From: a virus
Reading direction: 5' to 3' (one strand)
DNA: 25,365 nucleotides
IMG/VR virus record: IMGVR_UViG_3300035698_017115
Coordinates: 1 to 25,365 of that record
Within the stretch, counting starts at the first letter, position 1; each line of letters opens with the position of its first letter. Position numbers and translations under genes: made by a program. Below, piece by piece: positions 8,335-15,555 of this stretch. The notes beneath the pieces are model-generated. The model was not told the origin of the DNA, made no database searches, and worked only from the letters and a program-made list of their open reading frames with translations.

Positions 8335-8948
8335 TGAATTACTTAGGTGACTTTGCAGAAGGTTCGACAGTTGTAATTGCATTTACTTCTAACGATGCAA
8401 GTGGTGGAGTAGTTGCTCCATCGTCAGCCTTTGAAGTGGCAGATTTTAAGGTGTATAAAAATACACTGGCAACAGAGCGGGGTGATACAACTGGTTATTC
8501 AGTATCCGGCACAATCAATACTGGTACTCATGCTGTTTATATTGACACAAATGACAATACAGTGGCTGATTTTTTTGCTGCAGGAAATGATTATATTGTT
8601 GTACTTGACCCCGATGAAACAGTAGATGGTCAAACAATAGAGGCTGTAATTGGAATATTCTCAATTCAGAACAGGTACATGGTCGGAACAAACAGTGCGG
8701 CGTTGGCAACTGTCTGCACAGAAGCAAGACTTGCGGAATTAGCCGCGGCGAACCTGCCGACCGATATTGATTTTATCCAAAATATTTTAGAGGGTGATGT
8801 CAGTCTCGACACAAGCGGAACGCCTTATCAGCTGGTCGTTAAGAAAAAAAGCACGGCCACGGTATTGATCAGGAAGAACCTGACTGACATTGACGGGGTC
8901 GATCTTGGTTCAATAAGCACCATTATAGGAGGCCAGCTTGAGCCATGA
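8334..8948 (+). CDS. Phage minor structural / fibre-like protein, apparently chimeric
   Basis: A 204-residue protein. The N-terminal part (1-115) is a beta-rich domain with GDFAEGSTVVIAFTSNDASG at its start and a central DNDYIVVL-like strand. The C-terminal part contains GTNSAALATVCTEARLAELA and NLPTDIDFIQNI, a helical segment widely repeated in phage neck or tail-fibre proteins of environmental phages, then a short beta domain with DTSGTPYQLVVKK. DNA coding the first half is AT-rich and the second half GC-rich, with the change near 8690. The gene therefore looks like a recombination product. It overlaps the tail terminator gene by 4 bases. Confidence 0.65.
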   Translation: MNYLGDFAEGSTVVIAFTSNDASGGVVAPSSAFEVADFKVYKNTLATERGDTTGYSVSGTINTGTHAVYIDTNDNTVADFFAAGNDYIVVLDPDETVDGQTIEAVIGIFSIQNRYMVGTNSAALATVCTEARLAELAAANLPTDIDFIQNILEGDVSLDTSGTPYQLVVKKKSTATVLIRKNLTDIDGVDLGSISTIIGGQLEP

Positions 8949-9427
8949 TAACATTCGGAATAGTCGGGATCAAGGGGCTGGGCCTGGGCGGCCGGGGTGC
9001 GGTATCGTCAACCGCGACAATAGAGGGCGCGATATATTCACTGATCACACAGGATGCGGATGTGCTGGCAATAGTAAGCACAAGGGTTTATCCGAGTATT
9101 GTCCTGCAGGGTGCATCGATGCCGGCGGTTACTTATCAGCAGATAACCGGCCAGCGGGACAGCAGTATGTCTGGAGCAAGCGGAGTGGTTGAATCAACGT
9201 TCCAGATAAACTGCTGGGCTGAAACTTACAGCGAATCCGATGAACTGGCAAATGCGGTCAGGCTGGCGCTGAACTGTTACGCCGGGACGGTAGGCAACTG
9301 CGAAATTTACTCGGTCGACCTGGTCAGCGAAACCGACACGGCCGAACAGACAGCAGGCGCCGATGTGTCAAGGCGTTACGGTAAATTGCAGGATTATGTC
9401 ATCTGGTTCGGGGAGGCGACATCGTGA
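8945..9427 (+). CDS. Tail terminator / tail completion protein (DUF3168-like)
   Basis: This 160-residue protein matches the DUF3168-type tail terminators that cap the growing tail tube and join it to the head. Key features are IEGAIYSLITQDADVLAIVS followed by RVYPSIVLQGASMPAVTYQQ, then the strand VVESTFQINCWAETYSESDE and a helix with LANAVRLALN. The last part, SRRYGKLQDYVIWFGE, is the usual C-terminal strand. It overlaps the previous gene by 4 bases (ATGA) and the next by 4 (GTGA). Base composition returns to that of the structural core here. Confidence 0.82.
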   Translation: MITFGIVGIKGLGLGGRGAVSSTATIEGAIYSLITQDADVLAIVSTRVYPSIVLQGASMPAVTYQQITGQRDSSMSGASGVVESTFQINCWAETYSESDELANAVRLALNCYAGTVGNCEIYSVDLVSETDTAEQTAGADVSRRYGKLQDYVIWFGEATS

Positions 9428-9783
9428 GACTGATAGACAACACCGCAAAATATTTAAAACGAACCGAATACCGGATTAACAGGGGAATTAAAAAGTCCGC
9501 CGGCCTGGTCAAGAAAACCGCACGGCAGATTGTGCCGGTCGATACCGGCAAGCTGCAAAAGTCCATCAGGTACAAAATGATAAAAGGCCGCACCGCGGCC
9601 ATGGTGGGTTCGGCGAGAAAATATGCCAGGCATGTCGAATTCGGTACCAGCGATACGCCGGCGATGCCGTACCTGCGGCGGGCAATGGCTATGAATATGA
9701 GGAAAATAAGAAAACTTTTAACGGGTAAATATTACGCCACCAGAGAAGGTGACGTTAAGAAATTTTTCGGCAAATACAAATAA
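9424..9783 (+). CDS. HK97 gp10-like tail / neck protein
   Basis: A 119-residue basic protein of the HK97 gp10 family, which acts at the head-tail interface. The family signature is clear: KKTARQIVPVDTGKLQKSIR (30-49), the AMVGSARKYARHVEFGTSDT segment (59-78), then MPYLRRAMAMN. It starts with GTG, and its start overlaps the upstream stop as GTGA. The AGGC-like ribosome site is weak, consistent with translational coupling to the tail terminator gene. Confidence 0.9.
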   Translation: MRLIDNTAKYLKRTEYRINRGIKKSAGLVKKTARQIVPVDTGKLQKSIRYKMIKGRTAAMVGSARKYARHVEFGTSDTPAMPYLRRAMAMNMRKIRKLLTGKYYATREGDVKKFFGKYK

Positions 9784-9795
9784 AAGGAGATTAAA

Positions 9796-10161
9796 ATGGC
9801 GGCATTACACGGAAAAACGGCCAAGGTGGATTTGGGCGGCGTTATCGAGGCGACGACAGGGTGGTCAATGAATACATCGGCGGATGTGGCCGAATCCACA
9901 AAAATGGGCGATACATGGAAAACGCACGCGATAGGTTTTGACGATGCCACCGCGACCGTCGACGGCAACGGCAGGACAACGAGGGACACCATCGCTCAGA
10001 TAGGCAGTGAGGCAACGCTGAAACTCTATGTCGATGCGACACAGTATTTCTCGTTCAACGCGATATGTACAGGCATAACAGAAACCGCATCCAAAGATGA
10101 CGTCGGCAGGATGAGTTATTCGTTTGAGATGGACGACCCGGCAGGGGCTATATTTACATAA
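9796..10161 (+). CDS. Tail tube-like protein, first of two paralogs
   Basis: A 121-residue protein with AAAAGGAG upstream. The motifs MAALHGKTAKVDLGG, TGWSMNTSADVAESTKMGDT and MSYSFEMDDPAGAIF match small major tail proteins of the beta-sandwich tube fold. It is similar to the next gene in the HGKT start, the ADxAEST block and the YSF-then-GA ending, so the two are duplicates that diverged. Which one builds the tube cannot be told from sequence. Possibly both alternate, or one is a tube-cap or decorating variant. Confidence 0.75.
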   Translation: MAALHGKTAKVDLGGVIEATTGWSMNTSADVAESTKMGDTWKTHAIGFDDATATVDGNGRTTRDTIAQIGSEATLKLYVDATQYFSFNAICTGITETASKDDVGRMSYSFEMDDPAGAIFT

Positions 10162-10211
10162 AATTGAAAACCTGAAAATATAAAAAGACTTTTCAAAAAG
10201 GAGATTGAAAA

Positions 10212-10628
10212 ATGGCAGAGGCAAATTATCACGGAAAAACATCGAGCGCCTACTGGAAAGCGTCCGGCGGGGCATTCGCGGCGATTAGTGATGTTACCGA
10301 ATGGAGTATTTCACTGACGGCAGATACCGCCGAAAGTACCGTCATGCACGCGACGAACACCGGCAAGAGCCGAGAACCCGGGTTTTTATCCGGCACGGCA
10401 ACGGTTACCTGCCTGCTCGGCGGTGACAATGCGATTGATGAAGGATCGCTCGGGGCACTGGAGCTGCTGCGTACCGGACTCAATGCGGACAAAGGCTATG
10501 TGACCCCGATTTTAGGCGCTTTGTGCGTCGGTGCAGCCGACGGGGTCGACAAGGATGGGGTAGAAACAGTGACGTACAGTTTCCAATTGTCAGGGGCCGT
10601 CACGGCTACGGTGACAGAGGGTACTTAA
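10212..10628 (+). CDS. Tail tube-like protein, second paralog
   Basis: A 138-residue protein beginning MAEANYHGKTSSAYWKASGG with AAAAAGGAG about 8 bases upstream. It shares with its upstream neighbour the HGKT start, a TEWSISLTADTAESTVMHAT block corresponding to the neighbour's TGWSMNTSADVAESTKMGDT, and a terminal VTYSFQLSGAVTAT. It carries an extra loop (CLLGGDNAIDEG to LLRTGLNADK) that the shorter copy lacks. A strong ribosome site and its position just before the tail chaperone genes fit the major tail protein. Confidence 0.78.
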   Translation: MAEANYHGKTSSAYWKASGGAFAAISDVTEWSISLTADTAESTVMHATNTGKSREPGFLSGTATVTCLLGGDNAIDEGSLGALELLRTGLNADKGYVTPILGALCVGAADGVDKDGVETVTYSFQLSGAVTATVTEGT

Positions 10629-10661
10629 AAACCTAATTTATTAAAAAAGTGAGAGAAAGTT

Positions 10662-11108
10662 ATGACTATTGATCTTAGCGGATTTGTACCGAGGCGTACG
10701 AAAATAACCATCGGGAGTAAGGAATTTACCTTTACCGAACTGACACTGGCTGACCTGGCCGAATTCAAACAGCACCTGCGGCAGCAGCGTGAAGAACTAA
10801 ATGCGGTCAGGCGAAAAAGACTTTTAACAGAAGCCGCTGCCATCGGCGGGATCGACTCGCTGGAACTGCTGAAACTGACCGACACAACCATCAGCAACGA
10901 AGAATTCGAGCAGCAGTCAGAGACCATCGAGGGGATCGGCTTTCTTGCGTTCTGCTCACTGAGACGATCTCACGAGGGCATCAGCCGCGATCAGGTGATG
11001 GGAATGATAACTACCGATGATATTGAAAAAGTTACAAAGGCGATGTTCCCGGAAAAAGAGAAAGATACTGAAAAAAAAACACCGGACAAACCAAAGAAGA
11101 AAAAATAA
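10662..11108 (+). CDS. Tail assembly chaperone (gpG-like)
   Basis: A 148-residue protein placed between tail tube and tape measure genes, the invariable position of tail assembly chaperones. It begins MTIDLSGFVPRRTKITIGSK, then FTFTELTLADLAEFKQHLRQ, a mostly helical body, and a Lys-rich tail (EKEKDTEKKTPDKPKKKK). The tail is coded by A-rich DNA that contains a -1 slippery heptamer. Frameshifted ribosomes would add the next ORF. The protein is thought to coat the tape measure during tail assembly and is not part of the virion. Confidence 0.85.
   Translation: MTIDLSGFVPRRTKITIGSKEFTFTELTLADLAEFKQHLRQQREELNAVRRKRLLTEAAAIGGIDSLELLKLTDTTISNEEFEQQSETIEGIGFLAFCSLRRSHEGISRDQVMGMITTDDIEKVTKAMFPEKEKDTEKKTPDKPKKKK
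11072..11078 (+). promoter_or_regulatory. Probable -1 programmed frameshift site A AAA AAA
   Basis: In the chaperone frame the codons read GAA AAA AAA ACA, so bases 11072-11078 form the slippery heptamer A AAA AAA. A -1 slip enters the frame of the ORF at 11123-11335, which is open from before 11072 to its stop. No obvious stem follows, so stimulation may come from another element. A weaker alternative is G AAA AAA directly before the TAA at 11106. Confidence 0.7.
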
Positions 11109-11122
11109 ACGAAACGACAACG

Positions 11123-11335
11123 GTGGCACTGGTATGCAGGTTTTACGGGTTCAGTTTAAATGAGGTGATGAATATGACAATAACACAGTTCGCCGTTATG
11201 GTCAGAGAGATAAGCAGTATCATGAAATTAGAGACCGGGTCAGGGGACAGTGCAACAAAGTCGCGAAGCCTGACAGGTAATGCGGCGGCAAACTTCGGAC
11301 GGAATATGATGACTGCTAAAAATAAAAAGGGATAA
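11123..11335 (+). CDS. Tail assembly chaperone frameshift extension (gpT-like)
   Basis: The second half of the tail chaperone pair, probably made only as a -1 fusion with the upstream gene (about 220 residues in total, 10662-11335). The frame is open continuously back through the slippery site. Its own best start is a GTG at 11123 without a ribosome site, which argues against independent translation. The content VCRFYGFSLNEVMNMTITQFAVMV resembles the domain of gpGT-type proteins that recruits the tape measure or tube protein. It ends 5 bases before the tape measure start. Confidence 0.8.
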   Translation: MALVCRFYGFSLNEVMNMTITQFAVMVREISSIMKLETGSGDSATKSRSLTGNAAANFGRNMMTAKNKKG

Positions 11336-11340
11336 AAATT

Positions 11341-13212
11341 ATGGCACTGATGGAAGCTTTTGTGGTTATCAAGGCGTCGATGGGACCGCTGAAAAAAGCC
11401 TTTGCAGCGATACGAAGTATGACCAAATCGATTGCGTCGATGATTGAAAACACTATCACCAAGGCGTTTAGTATGGCGATGTCGGCGATTAAAACTATCG
11501 TGAAAAAGATTTGGACAATCTCAAAGTGGGCCTTTGTCGGGATGGCAGGATTTATCGGGGTCGCATCCATCGCGGCGGCGAAACAGGAGGATGTCGAAAA
11601 GCGATTGACGGTCGCATTGAAATCGACGGGCATGGCGGCGGGACTGTCGGCCAAAGAAATCATGAAACAGGCAAAGGCACTGCAGGCGGTCTCGACCTAC
11701 GGCGACGAGGCGATAATCCCGATGCAGACGTTATTGCTGACCTTCAAGAATATCAGGGGCGATACCTTCGAGCGGGCGACGAAAGCGATATTGGATCTTT
11801 CTGCGGCGATGGACCAGGACCTGAAATCGTCCGTCGTCCAGATAGGCAAAGCGCTGCATGACCCGATTCTCGGATTGACGGCGCTGAGGCGGGTTGGAAT
11901 TGTGTTCACAAAGGACCAGGAGGATATAATCAAGAGCCTGACCAACACCAACCAGATTGCAAAGGCACAGGCGATCATCCTGACCGAACTGGAAAGCGAG
12001 TTTGGCGGGATGAGCGGGGTGGTCGAAACGGCGAGCGGGGCATTTGCGCAGATGAAAAATACGCTCGGCGACCTGGCTGAAAAATTCGGGACGCCTTTTT
12101 TGGCCGGCTGGACGAAATTCGCCGTCGGGATGAAAAAGTGGGCCGACGAACACGAGGCACTGTTCGAAAAGCTCGGCCAGACATTAGCGGGAATCGCCAC
12201 GGCGATAACCAGGACGATCTCGACACTTCTGGAACCGTTGAAAAATAAAATAGACGACCTTGCAAATAAGTTTGCGAATTTTCCGGTCGAGGCGAAACTG
12301 ACACGGACGATATACAAAATCGGCGGGTGGGTTGAGAAGATCACCTTAACAATGAAGGAACTTTGGGATTTCATCGTTCAACTCTGGAAGAGCGACGATT
12401 TGGCAAGTGGAATTAAATACGCCCTTGGCCTTGCAAGTGCCGAGTTTGAGAAGTTTGCGAGGCAGGTTTCTATTTTGATGGGTGGCGTCGCTGAAATTGT
12501 CGTGGCTCAATTCAACCGCGAATTCGGAGAAGGCCTCTCTAAAACATTTTTCAATTTCGCCGAGGCGGTGTCCAGCTTGGGCATAAAAAGAAAACCTCGC
12601 AACAAAGAGGACATACAGGGCTATGGTTCCATGCCGGGTTTAGGTAAGGCAATGAAAAAAGATACGCTCGGGAACGTACTTCGTTGGCCGTTTCAGGGGG
12701 CCATAGAAGGGGCGGCGACACCTTCGTACATGCTTTCAAAATATTTTGGAAAAGAATCGTTAAACGGCGAAATTCCAGATCTCGAACGTTTTATCAAGCA
12801 AGCAAACAATGTCACGGCCAGATCGGTATCGGCAGATCCGGAATTAAAAAAGAGTTTTTCAGAATTTAAAAGTACCCTTGACAACATTTATTCATCCATT
12901 GATATGAAATGGGCAAACGTCGCCAAGGGCGCAAGTATGGGCGGTGAGGATGGAGTTGGGGTTGCAGGTGCCGGCCAGGCTGGCATCGGCGGCAGCGTTG
13001 CGGGTAGTCGGGACACCTATGGATTCAGCGGGTTTCGGGATATGTGGAAAAATGTCGCGTCACAGCTTTCCCCATCGGGCAATCCGGTTGTAGCGGCAAC
13101 GAACAAGGTGCAGCGAGCCATCGAAAACAACGGTCGTGAATTAAAAGAACTCAACAAATACATGGCTGCGACTAAATTAGGTGGCCCGATAGTTGGTGTT
13201 GTCGGGGCTTAA
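11341..13212 (+). CDS. Tail tape measure protein
   Basis: The largest protein in the window (623 residues) and the standard neighbour of the chaperones. It sets tail length and helps DNA entry. It begins with a long amphipathic helix region, then hydrophobic AFVGMAGFIGVASIAAAKQE around 62-81, and the conserved tape-measure block YGDEAIIPMQTLLLTFKNI, FERATKAILDLSAAM, and GKALHDPILGLTALRRVGI. A second half of helices follows, and a Gly-rich stretch (VGVAGAGQAGIGGSVAG). By the usual rough rule of 1.5 angstrom per residue the tail would be about 90 nm, so a rather short siphovirus tail. Some part of the region after about 12370 is more AT-rich. Confidence 0.92.
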   Translation: MALMEAFVVIKASMGPLKKAFAAIRSMTKSIASMIENTITKAFSMAMSAIKTIVKKIWTISKWAFVGMAGFIGVASIAAAKQEDVEKRLTVALKSTGMAAGLSAKEIMKQAKALQAVSTYGDEAIIPMQTLLLTFKNIRGDTFERATKAILDLSAAMDQDLKSSVVQIGKALHDPILGLTALRRVGIVFTKDQEDIIKSLTNTNQIAKAQAIILTELESEFGGMSGVVETASGAFAQMKNTLGDLAEKFGTPFLAGWTKFAVGMKKWADEHEALFEKLGQTLAGIATAITRTISTLLEPLKNKIDDLANKFANFPVEAKLTRTIYKIGGWVEKITLTMKELWDFIVQLWKSDDLASGIKYALGLASAEFEKFARQVSILMGGVAEIVVAQFNREFGEGLSKTFFNFAEAVSSLGIKRKPRNKEDIQGYGSMPGLGKAMKKDTLGNVLRWPFQGAIEGAATPSYMLSKYFGKESLNGEIPDLERFIKQANNVTARSVSADPELKKSFSEFKSTLDNIYSSIDMKWANVAKGASMGGEDGVGVAGAGQAGIGGSVAGSRDTYGFSGFRDMWKNVASQLSPSGNPVVAATNKVQRAIENNGRELKELNKYMAATKLGGPIVGVVGA

Positions 13213-13224
13213 AGGAATTTGGAA

Positions 13225-14040
13225 ATGAGTATAACTATCGATTACGACAGGTTGCCGGGGTATCCGAAAGAGATCTTAACCGACGAAGGGGTTCGGGTTA
13301 TCGATAAGCTGCAGTGCACATGGGGAGACAGGATACAATTAGCCAAGGAAATACTCGGCTATCAGATGGGCAGTACCATCGAACCGCGGGCCGAATATGA
13401 ACCGGAAGGGGGGACAAATCTTAGTAATGTGTATGCCGCTGCGGTTGAGATTGATCCTTTGGGGCCGATAACGCCCGAAGGCAACCCTTATTCGTACATC
13501 AAGGCCATTCTTACCGTTACCTACGAAACGATGGACTACAACGACCCTAACGCCGAGGAACTTTATGTTTCAGAATCCATCGAGCCGGCATCAGAATTCG
13601 TAACGCTTTCTAAAAAAGGGCTGTACTGGGGCACAGGGGAAACCAAGGTGGAACTGGAAAAGGACGATTCGATTGAGGCACCCGGCAAGATCGTTCGGAT
13701 GATAGACTGGGTTTATACCGTCCATAAGGTATCATCTATTCCCAGCTCGGTGTGGACACTGCCGGGCAAAGTAAATGCCTTTTCGGAATATTCATCGAGG
13801 TTCGGAAAAACGTTCGACGCCGGAACGCTTCTTTTCGGCAACCCATCCCTCTCCCGCGAGGTGACAAGCGAGGGCGTGCAGGCGTGGACGATTACATACA
13901 GAATGACATATAAACCTACCGGATGGAACAATTTTCCAAGAACCAACAACTATAACGAAGTAAGCTGGGAAACGATAAAAACAAGCGGCGGCAGTAAGTT
14001 TTATGTTTATGACACCGCGAGCTTTGGTGGGGTTCTGTAA
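13225..14040 (+). CDS. Distal tail-region protein, function uncertain
   Basis: A 271-residue protein following the tape measure. The ATG at 13225 is preferred to the TTG at 13219, since AAAGGA lies 8 bases upstream. It is beta-rich, with aromatic strands (YSYIKAILTVTYETMDY, GLYWGTGETKVELEKDD, WTITYRMTYKPTGWNNF) and ends KFYVYDTASFGGVL. The place right after the tape measure is that of a distal tail or tail hub protein, but I do not recognise the family, and it is not a clear Dit/siphovirus gp27-like sequence. The near-adjacent next start suggests a baseplate-type operon with the genes that follow. Confidence 0.65.
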   Translation: MSITIDYDRLPGYPKEILTDEGVRVIDKLQCTWGDRIQLAKEILGYQMGSTIEPRAEYEPEGGTNLSNVYAAAVEIDPLGPITPEGNPYSYIKAILTVTYETMDYNDPNAEELYVSESIEPASEFVTLSKKGLYWGTGETKVELEKDDSIEAPGKIVRMIDWVYTVHKVSSIPSSVWTLPGKVNAFSEYSSRFGKTFDAGTLLFGNPSLSREVTSEGVQAWTITYRMTYKPTGWNNFPRTNNYNEVSWETIKTSGGSKFYVYDTASFGGVL

Positions 14041-14042
14041 GC

Positions 14043-14465
14043 ATGACGATTAACAAAAAACCATTTAAGAGATTAAAAGCTTTCAAGTCGCCGGTCAGCG
14101 CATCGGAATACAACCGGCTGGTCGGGCTTGTGGAAAACATCGCCCGGTCGATGGGAGGCGACTGTATAACAGACAGCACCGGACTTCACATCAGAAAAAG
14201 ACCAAATAAAATAACAAATATATCAATCATCAGGGCATTCTGCAAAACCGATGCGAGCACAGGGACAACATTGACCTGCTATCTTGATACCGATGCAACC
14301 GGTGAAGAAGTAACGGTGAACTTTTCGCTGATTGGAACGGAGAATTTAAATGAGTGTTTTCCTTTATTGAAAGATGGCTCAGAGATAGCGGTTGCGTACT
14401 ACGGCGACACAAAGGCATGGCGGTGTGTCGGCGGGCCATTCCATTTAATGGATATTTGTGCATAA
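14043..14465 (+). CDS. Tail-associated hypothetical protein
   Basis: A 140-residue protein. The N-terminus is basic (MTINKKPFKRLKAFKSPVSA), followed by a helix (SEYNRLVGLVENIARSMGGD) and then beta strands (TGTTLTCYLDTDATGEEVTV, EIAVAYYGDTKAWRCVGGPF). No known family is recognised. It lies 2 bases after the previous stop, and its stop overlaps the ATG of the cysteine-rich protein by one base. The organisation, helix then beta domain, resembles small tip or fibre-attachment proteins. Virion location is inferred from operon position. Confidence 0.6.
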   Translation: MTINKKPFKRLKAFKSPVSASEYNRLVGLVENIARSMGGDCITDSTGLHIRKRPNKITNISIIRAFCKTDASTGTTLTCYLDTDATGEEVTVNFSLIGTENLNECFPLLKDGSEIAVAYYGDTKAWRCVGGPFHLMDICA

Positions 14466-15157
14466 TGGCAAACCAAACAATATACGGATGTTTCAAGGTA
14501 TCGACAGGAGTAGTCACCTTTGAAGGCGAGGCTTGTGACGCTGGTGATTATACAGGTTGTCTTGTAACCGATGGCGGCGCACATGATGGTCAGATTGCGG
14601 TCACTTTAACAGAGGTCAGTTGCAGTGATACATATTATGCTTGTTTTAATACCGCAACAGGGCAGTTTGACCTATCAATACCTGACAATTGTTGTATAGA
14701 GGTCTGCTCATATCAAACCTGTAGCTGTTTTAGTTATGGATATACCCCCAAATATTATACTCTTGAATTTTCCGGTATTTCCGAATGTGCCGGTACACCA
14801 TTCTGGCCATCCGACCCGAATGGTGTTTATATTGCTGCTTGCGTTAGTGGCGGCGGATGTGCTTGGTGGAGTGCCGGCGGCGGTGCTGATTGGCAGGCAG
14901 GGATTGAGTTGGTAGGTACTAATAAATATATCTTTCTGGGCAGTTATAGAGAGGATGACTATGATGGCATGAGTTTCCTTGCCTGCATTGATAGCTGTGA
15001 CCTTGATGGGTCTGTTTCAAATGCCTTGGTGGTTGGTGGTTGCAGGGGCAATTCTGGACCTGCTGCCTGTGGTTGGGATGGAGGCGGTTGGGAGCAAACC
15101 GGCTATGGTGGTTCGGCTTCGTGGTGCCAGAATCAACATCCTGGAGGTTGCCCATAA
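14465..15157 (+). CDS. Cysteine-rich tail-associated protein
   Basis: A 230-residue protein with about 19 cysteines (roughly 8 percent), many paired as CC, CSC or spaced singly in Gly/Ser/Tyr-rich loops: DNCCIEVCSYQTCSCF, AACVSGGGCAWW, LACIDSCDLDG, ending QNQHPGGCP. No signal peptide is seen, so it is made in the cytoplasm, and the cysteines may form disulfides only in released virions, or bind metal. The start at 14465 gives a normal N-terminus overlapping the preceding stop; an upstream in-frame ATG at 14354 lies deep within the previous gene. The final third is Gly/Trp-rich. Position suggests a tail tip or fibre component. Function unknown. Confidence 0.7.
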   Translation: MANQTIYGCFKVSTGVVTFEGEACDAGDYTGCLVTDGGAHDGQIAVTLTEVSCSDTYYACFNTATGQFDLSIPDNCCIEVCSYQTCSCFSYGYTPKYYTLEFSGISECAGTPFWPSDPNGVYIAACVSGGGCAWWSAGGGADWQAGIELVGTNKYIFLGSYREDDYDGMSFLACIDSCDLDGSVSNALVVGGCRGNSGPAACGWDGGGWEQTGYGGSASWCQNQHPGGCP

Positions 15158-15159
15158 TT

Positions 15160-15543
15160 ATGGATTTTTGTATTAAAAAACCGGAAAACTTAACAACAGC
15201 CCAGCTTGAAAACTGCAGGAAGTGCAGGCATATTTCGGGCAAAAAGATATGGTGCTGCAAGTGGGGTTTTTATGTTCAGGGGCATAAAAAACAGGTTCAG
15301 AACAGGATTCGCAAGCCGAAGATAATAACGCCGCCGACTATAGCAAAGATGGCCGAACATTTCGGCAAGGCGATGTTCAGGTGGGCGAAAAAAGGATTCA
15401 AGTGTGTAAGCAAAGACGAATATATGAAACGCAGGCAGATATGTTTCTTATGCCAGCCGACAGGGCGGTGTCCACATTGCGGATGTCAGCTTTGGGCAAA
15501 GGTCGCGTTGGCAACGGAAACCTGTCCTGAAAATAAATGGTAA
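15160..15543 (+). CDS. Small protein with zinc-binding cysteine clusters
   Basis: A 127-residue protein starting MDFCIKKPEN. Cysteines lie at 4, 19, 22, 32, 33, 82, 95, 98, 104, 107, 109 and 122. The C-terminal pattern QICFLCQPTGRCPHCGCQLW ending TCPENKW matches small phage proteins with a CxxC...CxxCxC...CPxxxW layout found near tail-fibre genes of many tailed phages. Those have no established function. GGAGG lies 12 bases upstream of the ATG, and the gap to the previous stop is 2 bases. The middle (NRIRKPKIITPPTIAKMAEH) is basic and helical. A metal-binding assembly factor or virion part is possible. Confidence 0.7.
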   Translation: MDFCIKKPENLTTAQLENCRKCRHISGKKIWCCKWGFYVQGHKKQVQNRIRKPKIITPPTIAKMAEHFGKAMFRWAKKGFKCVSKDEYMKRRQICFLCQPTGRCPHCGCQLWAKVALATETCPENKW

Positions 15544-15555
15544 GGAGTAAACAAA

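Noticed and set aside
8938-9192. Overlapping plus-strand ORF of 84 codons
   Set aside because: It lies in another frame within the tail terminator gene, whose family match is clear; Gly/Arg/Asp-rich shadow.
11697-12374. Long minus-strand ORF of 225 codons within the tape measure gene
   Set aside because: It is antisense to a clear tape measure protein with family motifs, has no ribosome site, and is a composition-driven shadow.
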